Positions 34,673 through 43,464 of a DNA stretch of 64,000 bases are shown one piece after another. The notes beneath the pieces were generated by a model, which saw only the letters and a list, made by a program, of their open reading frames with translations, was not told where the DNA came from and did no database searches. This DNA is from JAJVHZ01 sp041395385 (GTDB lineage: Bacteria > Pseudomonadota > Gammaproteobacteria > JAJPIJ01): positions 62,001 through 126,000 of the forward strand of contig JAWLAN010000013.1 of the NCBI GenBank assembly GCA_041395385.1. The letters run 5' to 3'. The position numbers were made by a program, and so were the translations under genes. Positions within the stretch are counted from its first letter, which is position 1. Every line of letters starts with the position of its first letter.

Positions 34673-35548
34673 TCAATCGTGTTCCGCCGGCCTTGCGCCC
34701 GTACCGAGCGGGCGCGGCGGCGGCATCTCGTCGTGGAGGATGTTCTCGGCGCCGTGGAACGCGAGGAAGTGCCGGCCCTTGGCCCGCGCGATCAGGGTGA
34801 CCCCGACCTTCTGCGCGAGCTCCAGCCCCATCTTCGTGACGCCGGACCGCGAGAGCAGCGCGGGGATGCGCATCTGCGCGACCTTGATGACCATCTCCGA
34901 GGTCAGCCGGCCGGTGGTGTAGAAGACCTTGTCCTCCCCGGCGATTTCCTCGAGCCACATCTGTCCGGCGATGGCGTCGACGGCGTTGTGGCGGCCTACG
35001 TCCTCGACGAAGCTCAGGATCTCGGTGCCCGCGCACAGCGCGCAGCCGTGCACCGCGCCGGCGTTGCGATACACCTCGTTGTAGGCGTGCAGGTTCTTCA
35101 GCAGCCCGTAGATCATGGACTGGCGCAGCGGCACCTGCGGCAAACGCAGCTCGTCCAGTTCCTCCATGATGCGGCCGAAGACGGTTCCCTGCCCGCAGCC
35201 GGTGGTCACCGTGCGCCGGGCGAGCCGCTCGTCCCAGTCCGCCGTTCCACGGCGCGTGGTGACGACAACGGCATTGACGTCCCAGTCTACCTGCACGGAG
35301 ACGATGTCCTGCAGCTCACTCACCAGCCTCTGGTTGCGCAGGTAACCGAGGGCCAGAAGCTCCGGATGCGTGCCCAGCGTCATCAGCGTGACGACCTCGC
35401 GCTTGTCGACGTAGAGCGTGAGCGGATTCTCCGCGGCGATCTGCGTGCGCTGCGGCTGGCCGTATTCGTCGAAAGCGGTGACGGCGTGCGTCGCCGGCAG
35501 ACCGCCGCTGGTCATGATCGGGCGATAGCGGGCTGCAGCGGTCGTCAT
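34673..35548 (-). CDS. fdhD: Formate dehydrogenase accessory sulfurtransferase FdhD
   Basis: A 291-residue protein that passes sulfur from IscS to the bis-MGD cofactor of formate dehydrogenase. The sulfur-carrying CxxC is in AVHGCALCAGTEILSFVEDV, followed by the conserved VGRHNAVDAIAGQ. The N-terminal ENPLTLYVDKREVVTLMTLG is typical. It lies between moaA and a small membrane protein gene. No formate dehydrogenase is in the window, so the client enzyme must be elsewhere; the OFA-type carrier at 36.8 kb could supply formate. Confidence 0.94.
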   Translation of the reverse strand: MTTAAARYRPIMTSGGLPATHAVTAFDEYGQPQRTQIAAENPLTLYVDKREVVTLMTLGTHPELLALGYLRNQRLVSELQDIVSVQVDWDVNAVVVTTRRGTADWDERLARRTVTTGCGQGTVFGRIMEELDELRLPQVPLRQSMIYGLLKNLHAYNEVYRNAGAVHGCALCAGTEILSFVEDVGRHNAVDAIAGQMWLEEIAGEDKVFYTTGRLTSEMVIKVAQMRIPALLSRSGVTKMGLELAQKVGVTLIARAKGRHFLAFHGAENILHDEMPPPRPLGTGARPAEHD

Positions 35549-35644
35549 GGCGATGGTGCGGAAGGGGGCGCGGTCACGTTGCCGGCGGAGCTGCGGTGCG
35601 CGTACGGCGAGCGGCCATGGCTGCGGCCCGTAGCCCGGCGACGC

Positions 35645-36655
35645 TCAGCCGCCGGTCACGTTCATGTGCCGGAAGATGACCGGTCGGGCAGCGAGATCGA
35701 AATCGTGTCCCTGGGGCTTGATCGCCATGGCGTCGCGGATGGCCTGCTTCAGCGTCCCGAGATCGCCGGGGTTGGCGCGCACCACCCGCTTCAGATCGAC
35801 GGAATGCTCCTGGCCGAGGCAGAGCAGCAGCCGTCCCTCCACCGTCAGGCGCACGCGATTGCACGTGTCGCAGAAGTTGTGGCTGTGCGGCGAGATGAAG
35901 CCGACTCGCGTTCCGGTCTCGTTGATGCGGAAATAGCGCGACGGACCGCCCGTGGTCTCGGCCGTCGCCGTCAGCGTGTATTCCCGCTCGATGTCGCGGC
36001 GCACCTCGTCGCTGGAATAATAGGCCTCGGCGCGGTCGTGATCGCCGATGACACCGAGCGGCATCTCCTCGATGAAGCTGATGTCCATGCCGCGCTCGCT
36101 GGCGTAGCGCACGAGGTCGATGACCTCGTCGTCGTTGCGGTGACGCAGGATGACGGAGTTGATCTTGATGCGCTCGAAGCCGGCCCCGCTTGCCGCCTCG
36201 ATGCCCGCCAGGACCTGGTCGAGATCCCCGACCCGCGTGATCCGCCTGAAGCGGTCGGCGCGCAGCGAATCCAGGCTGATGTTGACGCGCCGCACCCCGG
36301 CATCCTTCAACTCCTGCGCCATGCGCGGCAGCTGCGAGCCGTTGGTGGTCAGCACCAGCTCGCGCAGCGGCAGCGTGCCCAGGTCGCGGAACAGTTGAAT
36401 GACGTTACGTCTCACCAGCGGCTCGCCGCCGGTGATGCGTATCTTCTGCACCCCGAGCTCGACGAAGGCGCGCCCGATGAAAGCCAGTTCCTCCAGGGTC
36501 AGCACCTGCGCACGCGGCAGGAACGCCATCTCCTCGGCCATGCAATACACGCAGCGGAAGTCGCAGCGATCCGTCACCGAGATGCGCACGTAGCTGACGG
36601 TGCGGCCGTAGCGGTCGATGAGCTGCGCGGAGGGATGGGCGGGAGCGGGGCTCAT
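35645..36655 (-). CDS. moaA: GTP 3',8-cyclase MoaA
   Basis: A 336-residue radical SAM enzyme for the first step of molybdopterin synthesis. The N-terminal cluster motif is RCDFRCVYCMAEE, GGEPL follows, and the C-terminal second cluster has CDTCNRVRLTVEGRLLLC. The usual terminal Gly-Gly, needed for catalysis, is present (NVTGG). The ATG at 36655 is chosen over one 13 codons upstream because it directly fits the -10 box at 36678-36683. It is transcribed divergently from the OFA carrier gene. Confidence 0.94.
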   Translation of the reverse strand: MSPAPAHPSAQLIDRYGRTVSYVRISVTDRCDFRCVYCMAEEMAFLPRAQVLTLEELAFIGRAFVELGVQKIRITGGEPLVRRNVIQLFRDLGTLPLRELVLTTNGSQLPRMAQELKDAGVRRVNISLDSLRADRFRRITRVGDLDQVLAGIEAASGAGFERIKINSVILRHRNDDEVIDLVRYASERGMDISFIEEMPLGVIGDHDRAEAYYSSDEVRRDIEREYTLTATAETTGGPSRYFRINETGTRVGFISPHSHNFCDTCNRVRLTVEGRLLLCLGQEHSVDLKRVVRANPGDLGTLKQAIRDAMAIKPQGHDFDLAARPVIFRHMNVTGG

Positions 36656-36677
36656 GGAAATCCTCGAACAGGGACGA

Positions 36678-36683
36678 AGTATA
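36678..36683 (-). promoter_or_regulatory. -10 element of moaA
   Basis: TATACT on the minus strand lies 22 nt before the ATG; the -35 region (near 36701-36706) is poor. In the same divergent intergenic space, TTGTC-GG-GACAA at 36709-36720 forms a short inverted repeat that could be an operator shared with the carrier gene. This is weak evidence. Confidence 0.4.
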
Positions 36684-36844
36684 CCACCCCGCATGCGGTC
36701 GCAGAGGCTTGTCGGGACAATGACTTGACTTATCGTAGCCGGTTAGACACTCTGCGGCCCTGCACGGTTCGAATTTCCCGATCCGATCGCCACGGCGCCG
36801 ACCGCTCGAACGATAACAACGCCTGACTGGGAGGACTCTGCATC

Positions 36845-38377
36845 ATGGCGCAGCTGCTGTCCAAAGAACGCATCATCGCCAGGCCCGGATTCAACCGCTG
36901 GCTGGTGCCGCCTGCCGCCCTGGCCATACACCTGTGCATCGGCATGGCCTACGGCTTCTCGGTGTTCTGGAAGCCGCTCGGCGGCGCCCTGGTAGGTGCC
37001 GATGGCAATGCGGTGCCGGCATGCGCGGCCGGCGCCACCACCTTCGCCGAGAAGGCGAGCGGGACGCTGAAGGCGCTGGTGGCCACCGACTGCAACTGGA
37101 CGCAGTTCGACCTGGGCTGGATGTACACGCTGTTCTTCGTCGTGCTGGGCTGTTCGGCCGCGGTGTGGGGCGGATGGCTGGAGCGTGCCGGCCCGCGCAA
37201 GGCCGGCCTGGTCTCGGCCGTTTGCTGGTGCGGCGGGCTGCTCGTCTCGGCGCTCGGCGTCTACTGGCATCAGCTGTGGATGATGTGGCTGGGATCGGGC
37301 GTCATCGGCGGTGTGGGCCTCGGCCTGGGGTACATCTCGCCGGTTTCGACCCTGATCAAGTGGTTCCCCGATCGCCGCGGCATGGCCACCGGCATGGCCA
37401 TCATGGGCTTCGGCGGCGGCGCCATGATCGGCTCGCCGTTCGCGACCCTGCTGATGAGTCATTTCAAGACCCCGACCGATCCCGGTGTCTGGCAGACGTT
37501 CGTGACCATGGCGGTGGTGTATTTCGTGTTCATGCTCGGCGGCGCCTTCGGATACCGCGTGCCGCCGCCCGGGTGGCGACCGGAGGGCTGGAGGCCGGTG
37601 GCGAGCACCGGCAGCAACACGATGATCACCATGCACCACGTGCACCTGAAGAACGCCCACAGGACCCCGCAGTTCTGGCTGCTGTGGCTGGCCTTGTGCC
37701 TGAACGTGTCCGCCGGCATCGGGATCATCGGCGCCGCCTCGCCGATGCTGCAGGAGACCTTCGGCGGGCAGTTGTTCGGCAAGCCGGAGGTGGGTTTCGG
37801 ACAGTTCACCGACACGGACAAGGTCGCGGCGGCGGCGGTGGGCGCCGGCTTCGTGGGCCTCATCTCGCTGTTCAACATCTTTGGCCGTTTCCTCTGGGCG
37901 TCGTTCTCCGACAGGCTGGGGCGCAAGCGCACGTACTATACGTTCTTCCTGCTAGGCACCGTCCTCTACGTGCTGGCGCCCTTCGCCGCCAGGGGCGATC
38001 ACCTGGCGCTGTTCGTCGCCTGCTTCTGCATCATCGCCTCGATGTACGGAGGCGGCTTCTCGACCATCCCGGCCTATCTCGCGGACATGTTCGGGACGCA
38101 GTTCGTCGGCGCCATCCACGGCCGCATACTCACGGCGTGGTCCACCGCGGGCATACTCGGACCGGTCGTGGTCAACTACATCCACGACACGCGCGTGGCG
38201 CAGGGCATCGCCCCCGAGCACCTCTACGACTCCACGTTCTACATCCTGGCCGCCATGCTGGTGCTGGGCTTCGTTGCGAACATGCTGGTGAGGCCGGTGG
38301 CGGACAGGTATTTCATGACGGCCGCCGAGCTCGACGCGGAAAGGAAACTCAGCCATGAAACAGCAAACGCCAAGTAG
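36845..38377 (+). CDS. OFA-family MFS transporter (oxalate:formate antiporter type)
   Basis: A 510-residue transporter with about 12 membrane helices. The N-terminal part (GFNRWLVPPAALAIHLCIGM, then AYGFSVFWKPLGG) and the GPRKAGLVSA loop are typical of the OFA group. A hydrophilic insert after helix 1 (about 55-90) with Cys and Asp is characteristic of the bacterial subgroup with a small partner protein. The next gene overlaps its end by 23 nt and encodes that partner. The substrate is an organic acid anion, with oxalate/formate the founding example; the actual substrate is not determined. Proximity to fdhD makes formate attractive, as inference. Confidence 0.88.
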   Translation: MAQLLSKERIIARPGFNRWLVPPAALAIHLCIGMAYGFSVFWKPLGGALVGADGNAVPACAAGATTFAEKASGTLKALVATDCNWTQFDLGWMYTLFFVVLGCSAAVWGGWLERAGPRKAGLVSAVCWCGGLLVSALGVYWHQLWMMWLGSGVIGGVGLGLGYISPVSTLIKWFPDRRGMATGMAIMGFGGGAMIGSPFATLLMSHFKTPTDPGVWQTFVTMAVVYFVFMLGGAFGYRVPPPGWRPEGWRPVASTGSNTMITMHHVHLKNAHRTPQFWLLWLALCLNVSAGIGIIGAASPMLQETFGGQLFGKPEVGFGQFTDTDKVAAAAVGAGFVGLISLFNIFGRFLWASFSDRLGRKRTYYTFFLLGTVLYVLAPFAARGDHLALFVACFCIIASMYGGGFSTIPAYLADMFGTQFVGAIHGRILTAWSTAGILGPVVVNYIHDTRVAQGIAPEHLYDSTFYILAAMLVLGFVANMLVRPVADRYFMTAAELDAERKLSHETANAK

Positions 38378-38540
38378 GGAATCGGCCCACGCCGGCGGCC
38401 TGGAGTCGGGACCGGAGTGGCATCCGGATCCGTCGAGCTGGCCGCTGGTGGCGGCGAGCTGGCTGCTGGTCGGCATCCCGCTGCTGTGGGGCATCTACAC
38501 GACCTTCGAGAAGGCCAAGGTCATGCTGTTCGGCGCCTGA
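38355..38540 (+). CDS. MFS transporter small subunit
   Basis: A 61-residue protein with a hydrophilic N-terminus and one C-terminal membrane helix (WPLVAASWLLVGIPLLWGIY followed by TTFEKAKVMLF). It starts within the end of the OFA carrier gene (23-nt overlap, AAGGAAA ribosome binding site). Such one-helix proteins regularly accompany this OFA subgroup and are annotated as MFS transporter small subunit. Their role (stability or gating) is not established. Confidence 0.8.
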   Translation: MKQQTPSRESAHAGGLESGPEWHPDPSSWPLVAASWLLVGIPLLWGIYTTFEKAKVMLFGA

Positions 38541-38602
38541 TCCGGCGCGTCGACGGGCGACGCCCGCGACGCGAATTGCCCCGTGGCGTTGACGGCCCCG
38601 GC

Positions 38603-39088
38603 TCAGGTCGGGGTCTTCCAGTCCTTGTAGGGATGCCGCACCAGGTTGCTGTTGTAGTAACGCGGGTCGTGGGAGACCTCCTCGGCGATCCAGTCCGGCC
38701 GCTCGAAGGCTTCCTGTTCGTGCCGCAGTTCGATCTCGGCGAGCTCGAGGCCGGCGTTTTCGCCCTCGAAGACGTCGATCTCCCACCAGTGCCCGGCGTG
38801 CTCGACGTAGTGGCGCATCTTCTCGATGTAGGGGCGCACGCACAGCTGTTCGAGAATGGCGCGGCCGTCGGCGGCCGGGATGCCGAAATCGAACTCGGTC
38901 CGCGTCGTGCCCAGTGTGGCGCTCTTGATGTTGAGACGGGCCTCCTCGCCGTCCACGCGCACGCGGATGGAGCAGGTGCTGCCGGCGCCGGTCTGCAGGT
39001 AACCCTGGCACAGGTGCACGGACTTGACCACGCCGTTCTTCCAGCCGTCGTGGCGCAGCAGGAACTTTCTTTCGATCTCTATACCCAT
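38603..39088 (-). CDS. CYTH domain protein (triphosphate tunnel metalloenzyme)
   Basis: A 161-residue CYTH protein. The ExExK metal/triphosphate motif stands at the start (GIEIERKFLL), followed by tunnel-lining basic and acidic strands (SIRVRVDGEEARLNIKSA, WWEIDVFEGENAGLELAEIE). Short bacterial CYTH proteins of this kind are inorganic triphosphatases or class IV adenylate cyclase-like; the single-domain length without CHAD favours a NeuTTM-type triphosphatase. The gene is alone, divergent from ampG, with 60 nt between them. Confidence 0.88.
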   Translation of the reverse strand: MGIEIERKFLLRHDGWKNGVVKSVHLCQGYLQTGAGSTCSIRVRVDGEEARLNIKSATLGTTRTEFDFGIPAADGRAILEQLCVRPYIEKMRHYVEHAGHWWEIDVFEGENAGLELAEIELRHEQEAFERPDWIAEEVSHDPRYYNSNLVRHPYKDWKTPT

Positions 39089-39148
39089 CTTCTCCCTCTC
39101 GCGGTGTAAGCTTCTGCACTGTTTGGCCGGTCGCGGCCGTTACTCTAC

Positions 39149-40411
39149 ATGACTGGCCACATGGAGCCGAAGTCCACATCGTCAGTTTCCGGTCGCCGCC
39201 TGGCCGAGATGGCGCTGCTGGGATTCGCCTCCGGACTGCCGCTCGCGCTCACCGCCTCCACGATGCAGGCCTGGCTGACCGTCTCCAATGTCGACATCAA
39301 GAAGATAGGCCTGTTCAACCAGGTTCAGATCCCCTACACGCTGAAATTCCTCTGGTCGCCGCTGGTGGATCGCTATTCCGTGCTGGGGCTGGGGCGCCGG
39401 CGTGGCTGGATGCTGCTCAGTCAGCTGGCGCTGATCGTCGCGATCGTCTGCATGGGCATGCTCTCGCCTGTCGAGCACCTGCCGCTCATTGCCGCGGCGG
39501 CGCTGGCCGTGGCGTTCTTCTCCGCCACCCAGGACGTGGCCGTGGATGCCTACCGCACGGACTCCCTGAAGGAGCGCGAGCGCGGACTGGGCACCGGGGT
39601 CTTCATCTCCGGTTACCGGGTGGCGATGCTGACCTCGGGCGCCCTTGCCCTCATTCTTGCCGCCAGCGTCGGCTGGCGTTACACCTACTGGCTGATGGCG
39701 GCGCTGATGATCGTCGGGGTGCTGACGACGCTCAACGCCCGCGAGCCGGATGCGCACGGGCAGCAGCCGCACACGCTGCGGGCGGCCGTGGCGGAGCCGT
39801 TCCTCGAGTACTTTTCACGCCGCGGCGCCGCGGCGATGCTGGTGCTGGTGCTGCTGTACAAGCTCGGGGACGCGCTCGCCGGGTCGCTGAGCACGACGTT
39901 TTTCATCCGCGAGCTCGGCTTCACGATGCAGGAGGTCGGTGTCATCAACAAGGTGCTCGGCCTGGCGGCGACGATACTCGGCGCCATCGCGGGCGGCCTG
40001 TGGATGACCCGGCTGCGGCTGTATCCCGCGCTCATGGGCTTCGGCATTCTGCAGGCGCTGACCAATCTCGGGTTCTGGGCCCTGGCGCTCGCCGGCAAGA
40101 GCTACCTCGGCATGGCCGCGGTGGTCGCGCTCGAGAACCTCGCCGGCGGCATGGGCGCAAGTGCGGCGACCGCCCTGCTCATGGCGCTCTGCAATGCGCG
40201 CTACTCGGCGACCCAGTTCGCGCTGCTGTCGGCGCTCGCGGCGGTGGGGCGCATCCTGATCGGGGCGCGCGCCGGATACATGGTCGAGGCGTGGGGCTGG
40301 GCGCAATTCTTCCTGGTCACCTTCGCCGCGGCGCTGCCCGGCCTCGTGGTTCTGTACCTGTGGCGCGGTCGCCTGCCGATGTCGACGATGAACAACAGCG
40401 GCGCAGCCTGA
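39149..40411 (+). CDS. ampG: AmpG-family muropeptide permease
   Basis: A 420-residue MFS carrier with about 12-14 helices. The family features are GFASGLPLALTASTMQAWLT at the N-terminus, KFLWSPLVDRY after helix 2, and SATQDVAVDAYRTD. It imports GlcNAc-anhydro-muropeptides for cell-wall recycling. The ATG at 39149 has a poor ribosome binding site; Met at 39161 is possible. The Nramp-like gene follows after 13 nt and may be co-transcribed. Confidence 0.9.
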   Translation: MTGHMEPKSTSSVSGRRLAEMALLGFASGLPLALTASTMQAWLTVSNVDIKKIGLFNQVQIPYTLKFLWSPLVDRYSVLGLGRRRGWMLLSQLALIVAIVCMGMLSPVEHLPLIAAAALAVAFFSATQDVAVDAYRTDSLKERERGLGTGVFISGYRVAMLTSGALALILAASVGWRYTYWLMAALMIVGVLTTLNAREPDAHGQQPHTLRAAVAEPFLEYFSRRGAAAMLVLVLLYKLGDALAGSLSTTFFIRELGFTMQEVGVINKVLGLAATILGAIAGGLWMTRLRLYPALMGFGILQALTNLGFWALALAGKSYLGMAAVVALENLAGGMGASAATALLMALCNARYSATQFALLSALAAVGRILIGARAGYMVEAWGWAQFFLVTFAAALPGLVVLYLWRGRLPMSTMNNSGAA

Positions 40412-40424
40412 TCGACCGTTTGCG

Positions 40425-41873
40425 ATGAGCGCAACACGATTCGCCACCGAGTCCCTGCATGTACTGCCGCGGCGCGCCGTGCCGGCGTTCCCGGGCTGGC
40501 TGGCCGCGCTCGGTCCGGGCGTGGTGTGGATGGCGCTCGCGCAGGGCAGCGGCGAGCTCATCTGGTGGCCGTACATGGTAGCCAAGTACGGGCTGGCGTT
40601 CCTGGTGCTGCTGGCGCCTGCCTGCCTGCTGCAATACCCGCTGACGGTGGAGATAGGGCGTTATACGCTGGCGACCGGCGAGAGCGTCTTCCACGGCTTC
40701 ATCCGGCTGAATCGGCTCTTCGGGATACTGCTGTGGATACTGATGACCGCCTCGTTCCTGTGGTTCGGCGCCTTTGCCTCCGCCGGCGGCACCGCGCTGG
40801 CGGCATTGACCGACTTTCCGCACGGCTGGGATCAGCGCGGCCAGTCGCTGTTCTGGGGCTACGCCTCCATCGCGGTCTTTTTCGTGGCCATCGTACTCAG
40901 CCCGGTCGTCTATCTGCTCGTCGAGTGGTTCATGAAGGCCGTGGCGGTGATCACCGTGCTCGGCCTGCTGTGGGCCTGCGCGCAGCCGGAGGTGCTGCGC
41001 GTCTTGCCGGCATTCCTGGGCGGGCTCGCCGGTCAGGGCGGACCGATGCCGCGGCCGTGGGACCCGGCGGACGCGACCAAGCTGCTCACCGCGATCACCT
41101 TCGCCGGCCTGGGCGGCTTCTGGATCCTGTTCTACTCCTACTGGCTGCGCGACAAGGGCAGCGGCATGGCCGCGCACAACGGCCGCATCACCGGGCTCAT
41201 CACCGGGCGCGCGGAGACCGCGGCGGTGAGCGGGAGTCTGCCGCTGGATACTGGCGAGGACGCGGCGCGCTGGCGCGCATGGGAGAAGTATCTGCGCACC
41301 GATACGCTGATTGGCATCCTCGGCAATCTTGCGACCACGATGATGACCTGCCTGCTGGCCTACGCGCTGCTGTTCCCGCAGGGACTGTTGCCGAAGGATT
41401 ACGAACTGGCCGTGGTGCAGAGCGAGTTCTTCGCGGCGAGCCTCGGCGAGGCAGGGCGCGTGCTGTTCCTCGTCGTCGCGGCCGCGTTTCTCGCCGACAC
41501 CTGGCTTGTGACCGCGGATGCGGTGGCGCGGACGCAGGCCGACATCGTGCAGGTACTGTTCCCGGCGGCACGACGCTACTCGCAGCGACGCTGGTATTTT
41601 CTGTTCATCTGCGTCCTGACCGCGGTTACCGGCCTGACCGTGCTGGCCGATCAGCCGGGCACGCTCATCCTGTTGAGCGCGGTCATCGGATTCATCGGCA
41701 CGGTGACGTTTCCGGTTGCGCTCTACCTGCTGAACTATCGGCTCTTGCCGGCACATCTGCCGCCGTGGGCCAGACCGCGGCGGCGCCGCGCCTGGCTGCT
41801 GGGCGTGAGTTTTATCGCCTACGTGGCGCTGGCGGCGATGTACCTGCTGGCGGTGACAGGCGCGCGGGGGTAG
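40425..41873 (+). CDS. Nramp-like divalent metal transporter, divergent
   Basis: A 482-residue membrane protein with about 11-12 helices. The first helix has LGPGVVWMALAQGSGELIWW in place of the DPGN metal-binding motif of classical MntH/Nramp, so Asp and Asn are missing and Mn/Fe transport is uncertain. The overall helix pattern and the YTLATGESVFHGFIRL segment agree with bacterial Nramp-like proteins of the same length. A hydrophilic loop of about 70 residues (around 245-310) is longer than usual. It follows ampG by 13 nt. Other metal transport genes (CbiM-like, CorA) lie nearby. Confidence 0.75.
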   Translation: MSATRFATESLHVLPRRAVPAFPGWLAALGPGVVWMALAQGSGELIWWPYMVAKYGLAFLVLLAPACLLQYPLTVEIGRYTLATGESVFHGFIRLNRLFGILLWILMTASFLWFGAFASAGGTALAALTDFPHGWDQRGQSLFWGYASIAVFFVAIVLSPVVYLLVEWFMKAVAVITVLGLLWACAQPEVLRVLPAFLGGLAGQGGPMPRPWDPADATKLLTAITFAGLGGFWILFYSYWLRDKGSGMAAHNGRITGLITGRAETAAVSGSLPLDTGEDAARWRAWEKYLRTDTLIGILGNLATTMMTCLLAYALLFPQGLLPKDYELAVVQSEFFAASLGEAGRVLFLVVAAAFLADTWLVTADAVARTQADIVQVLFPAARRYSQRRWYFLFICVLTAVTGLTVLADQPGTLILLSAVIGFIGTVTFPVALYLLNYRLLPAHLPPWARPRRRRAWLLGVSFIAYVALAAMYLLAVTGARG

Positions 41874-41892
41874 CCGGCATGGCCGGCGCGCC

Positions 41893-42726
41893 CTAGTCCG
41901 GGGACCCGCCGGCGCCGAGGAAGGCCGTGATGGCGGGCCAGTACCCGGCGTGATCTGCGATGTTGGCGTGATCGGTGCCCGGCAGCTGCAGCCAGGTCTT
42001 CGGCCCGCCCCAGGCATCGTGAAGGATGCGCGAGTGCAGCGCGGGAATGACCTCGTCGCTCGTCGCGGTGACGAACAGCGCCGGTTGCCGGATCGCGGCG
42101 GCACGCGAGAGCGAGTCGAAGGGGTGTTTCAGCAGCGGCCTCACCGGTACGTACGGGTAGCGCCTCTGGGCGAGGTGCACGATGCTGTCGTACGGCGTGA
42201 CGAGAACGATGTGACGGACCGGGCGGCGCGCGGCCACGTGCACGGCCACGCCGCTGCCGAGGCTGCGGCCCATCACGGAGATCCTGCGGGCATCGACGTC
42301 CCGGCGCGCGGCCACGGCATCGAGGATGAGCAGCGCGTCGTCCAGCAGCGCCGCCTCGCTCGGTCTGCCGCGACTGAGCCCGTAGCCGCGGTAGTTCACC
42401 AGCAGCAACGCGCGATCGCCGAGCGATGCCTGATGCGCTATGCACGAGGACACCTCCTCGTTGTTGCCGCCGTAATAAATGAGCAGCGGGCAGGGCGCCT
42501 CGATCCGTGGCCGCACCAGCCAGCCATGCAGTCGGGTGCCGTCGCGCGCCTCGAAGCGCAGCTCCTCCGCGTGCCCGTGTTCGCCGCGGATGCGCGCGGC
42601 CTCCTCGGCGGACAACGTGCTGCGTTCGAACAACAGCCGCTCCTGCCGCAGATACATCCAAAGGGGGAGACCCACGGCGGTGGCGGCGGCCATCTTCGCG
42701 GCCTGCAGTGCCCGTTGTGTCCACAT
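41893..42726 (-). CDS. Alpha/beta hydrolase (BEM46/YfhR-like)
   Basis: A 277-residue hydrolase with an N-terminal signal anchor (about 8-25). The oxyanion region is LIYYGGNNEEVSS, the nucleophile elbow is ISVMGRSLGSGVAVHVA with Ser as nucleophile, the acid is in LFVTATSDEVIPALHS and the His in LPGTDHANIADH. It is convergent with the Nramp-like gene. It is likely membrane-attached and active on esters or acyl chains; the substrate is unknown. Confidence 0.85.
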   Translation of the reverse strand: MWTQRALQAAKMAAATAVGLPLWMYLRQERLLFERSTLSAEEAARIRGEHGHAEELRFEARDGTRLHGWLVRPRIEAPCPLLIYYGGNNEEVSSCIAHQASLGDRALLLVNYRGYGLSRGRPSEAALLDDALLILDAVAARRDVDARRISVMGRSLGSGVAVHVAARRPVRHIVLVTPYDSIVHLAQRRYPYVPVRPLLKHPFDSLSRAAAIRQPALFVTATSDEVIPALHSRILHDAWGGPKTWLQLPGTDHANIADHAGYWPAITAFLGAGGSPD

Positions 42727-42828
42727 CGTGCCATTCTACTTCATGCCCGTGCGGCGCCGCACACGCCATGACAACGATCAAATCGGCTCCTGGCGCCAGC
42801 CCTTAGACTTTGCCGGTGCGCGCGGACG

Positions 42829-43461
42829 ATGCAAGTGGCTGACGGCTGGCTGCAGTGGGCCTGGTGGCCGTTGTTGGCCTGGATACTGTGGGGGGCGCCG
42901 TGGCGGTGGCTGCTTCGCAACGGCAACCTCAACCGGCTGCTCGTCTGCGCGGCGGTGCAGTTCCTCATCTGGCAGATCCGCACCGACATCCTCGGCCTGA
43001 ACCTGCACCTGCTGGGAGCGACGGTGATGACCCTGATGTTCGGGTGGCGGCTGGCCATCCTCGGCGGCAGCCTCGCCATCGGCCTGAACCTCCTGCGCTG
43101 GCATCCGCCCATGGCGGCGGCGATCACCGACGCCTGGGTCACCGTCGTGCTGCCCGTGGCGGTGAGTTACCTGCTGGCGCGCGGTGTGGAGCGCTGCCTG
43201 CCGCGGAATTTCTTCATCTACGTCTACGCCTCGGCCTTCCTCGGCGGCGCGCTCAGCATGCTGGCGATGGGCACGGCGACCGTGCTGCTGCTCCCCACGG
43301 CCGTGCCCTACGGGGATGAATGGTTCGCCCGCCTCATGCCTTACGTGCTGATGATGTTCGGCGAGGCATTCGTCAGCGGCGCGCTCATCACGCTCATGGT
43401 CGCCTACCGCCCCTCCTGGGTGGCGTCCTTCGACGACCGTCGCTACCTCGCCGGCCGCTGA
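42829..43461 (+). CDS. Energy-coupling factor permease, CbiM-like (orphan)
   Basis: A 210-residue membrane protein with six to seven helices and the CbiM/NikM-type fold (NLHLLGATVMTLMFGWRLAI, then MLMFGEAFVSGALITLMVAY). True CbiM starts with Met-His for metal coordination; here the start is Met-Gln, so the His is missing and the substrate may differ. No CbiQ or CbiO gene is adjacent, so it either recruits a shared ECF module or works alone. CorA follows convergently 3 nt beyond its stop. Confidence 0.75.
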   Translation: MQVADGWLQWAWWPLLAWILWGAPWRWLLRNGNLNRLLVCAAVQFLIWQIRTDILGLNLHLLGATVMTLMFGWRLAILGGSLAIGLNLLRWHPPMAAAITDAWVTVVLPVAVSYLLARGVERCLPRNFFIYVYASAFLGGALSMLAMGTATVLLLPTAVPYGDEWFARLMPYVLMMFGEAFVSGALITLMVAYRPSWVASFDDRRYLAGR

Positions 43462-43464
43462 GGT

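Noticed and set aside
36709..36720. Short inverted repeat TTGTC-GG-GACAA as a firm operator
   Set aside because: Five-base arms are expected by chance in this much sequence, and no second copy or matching regulator is present.
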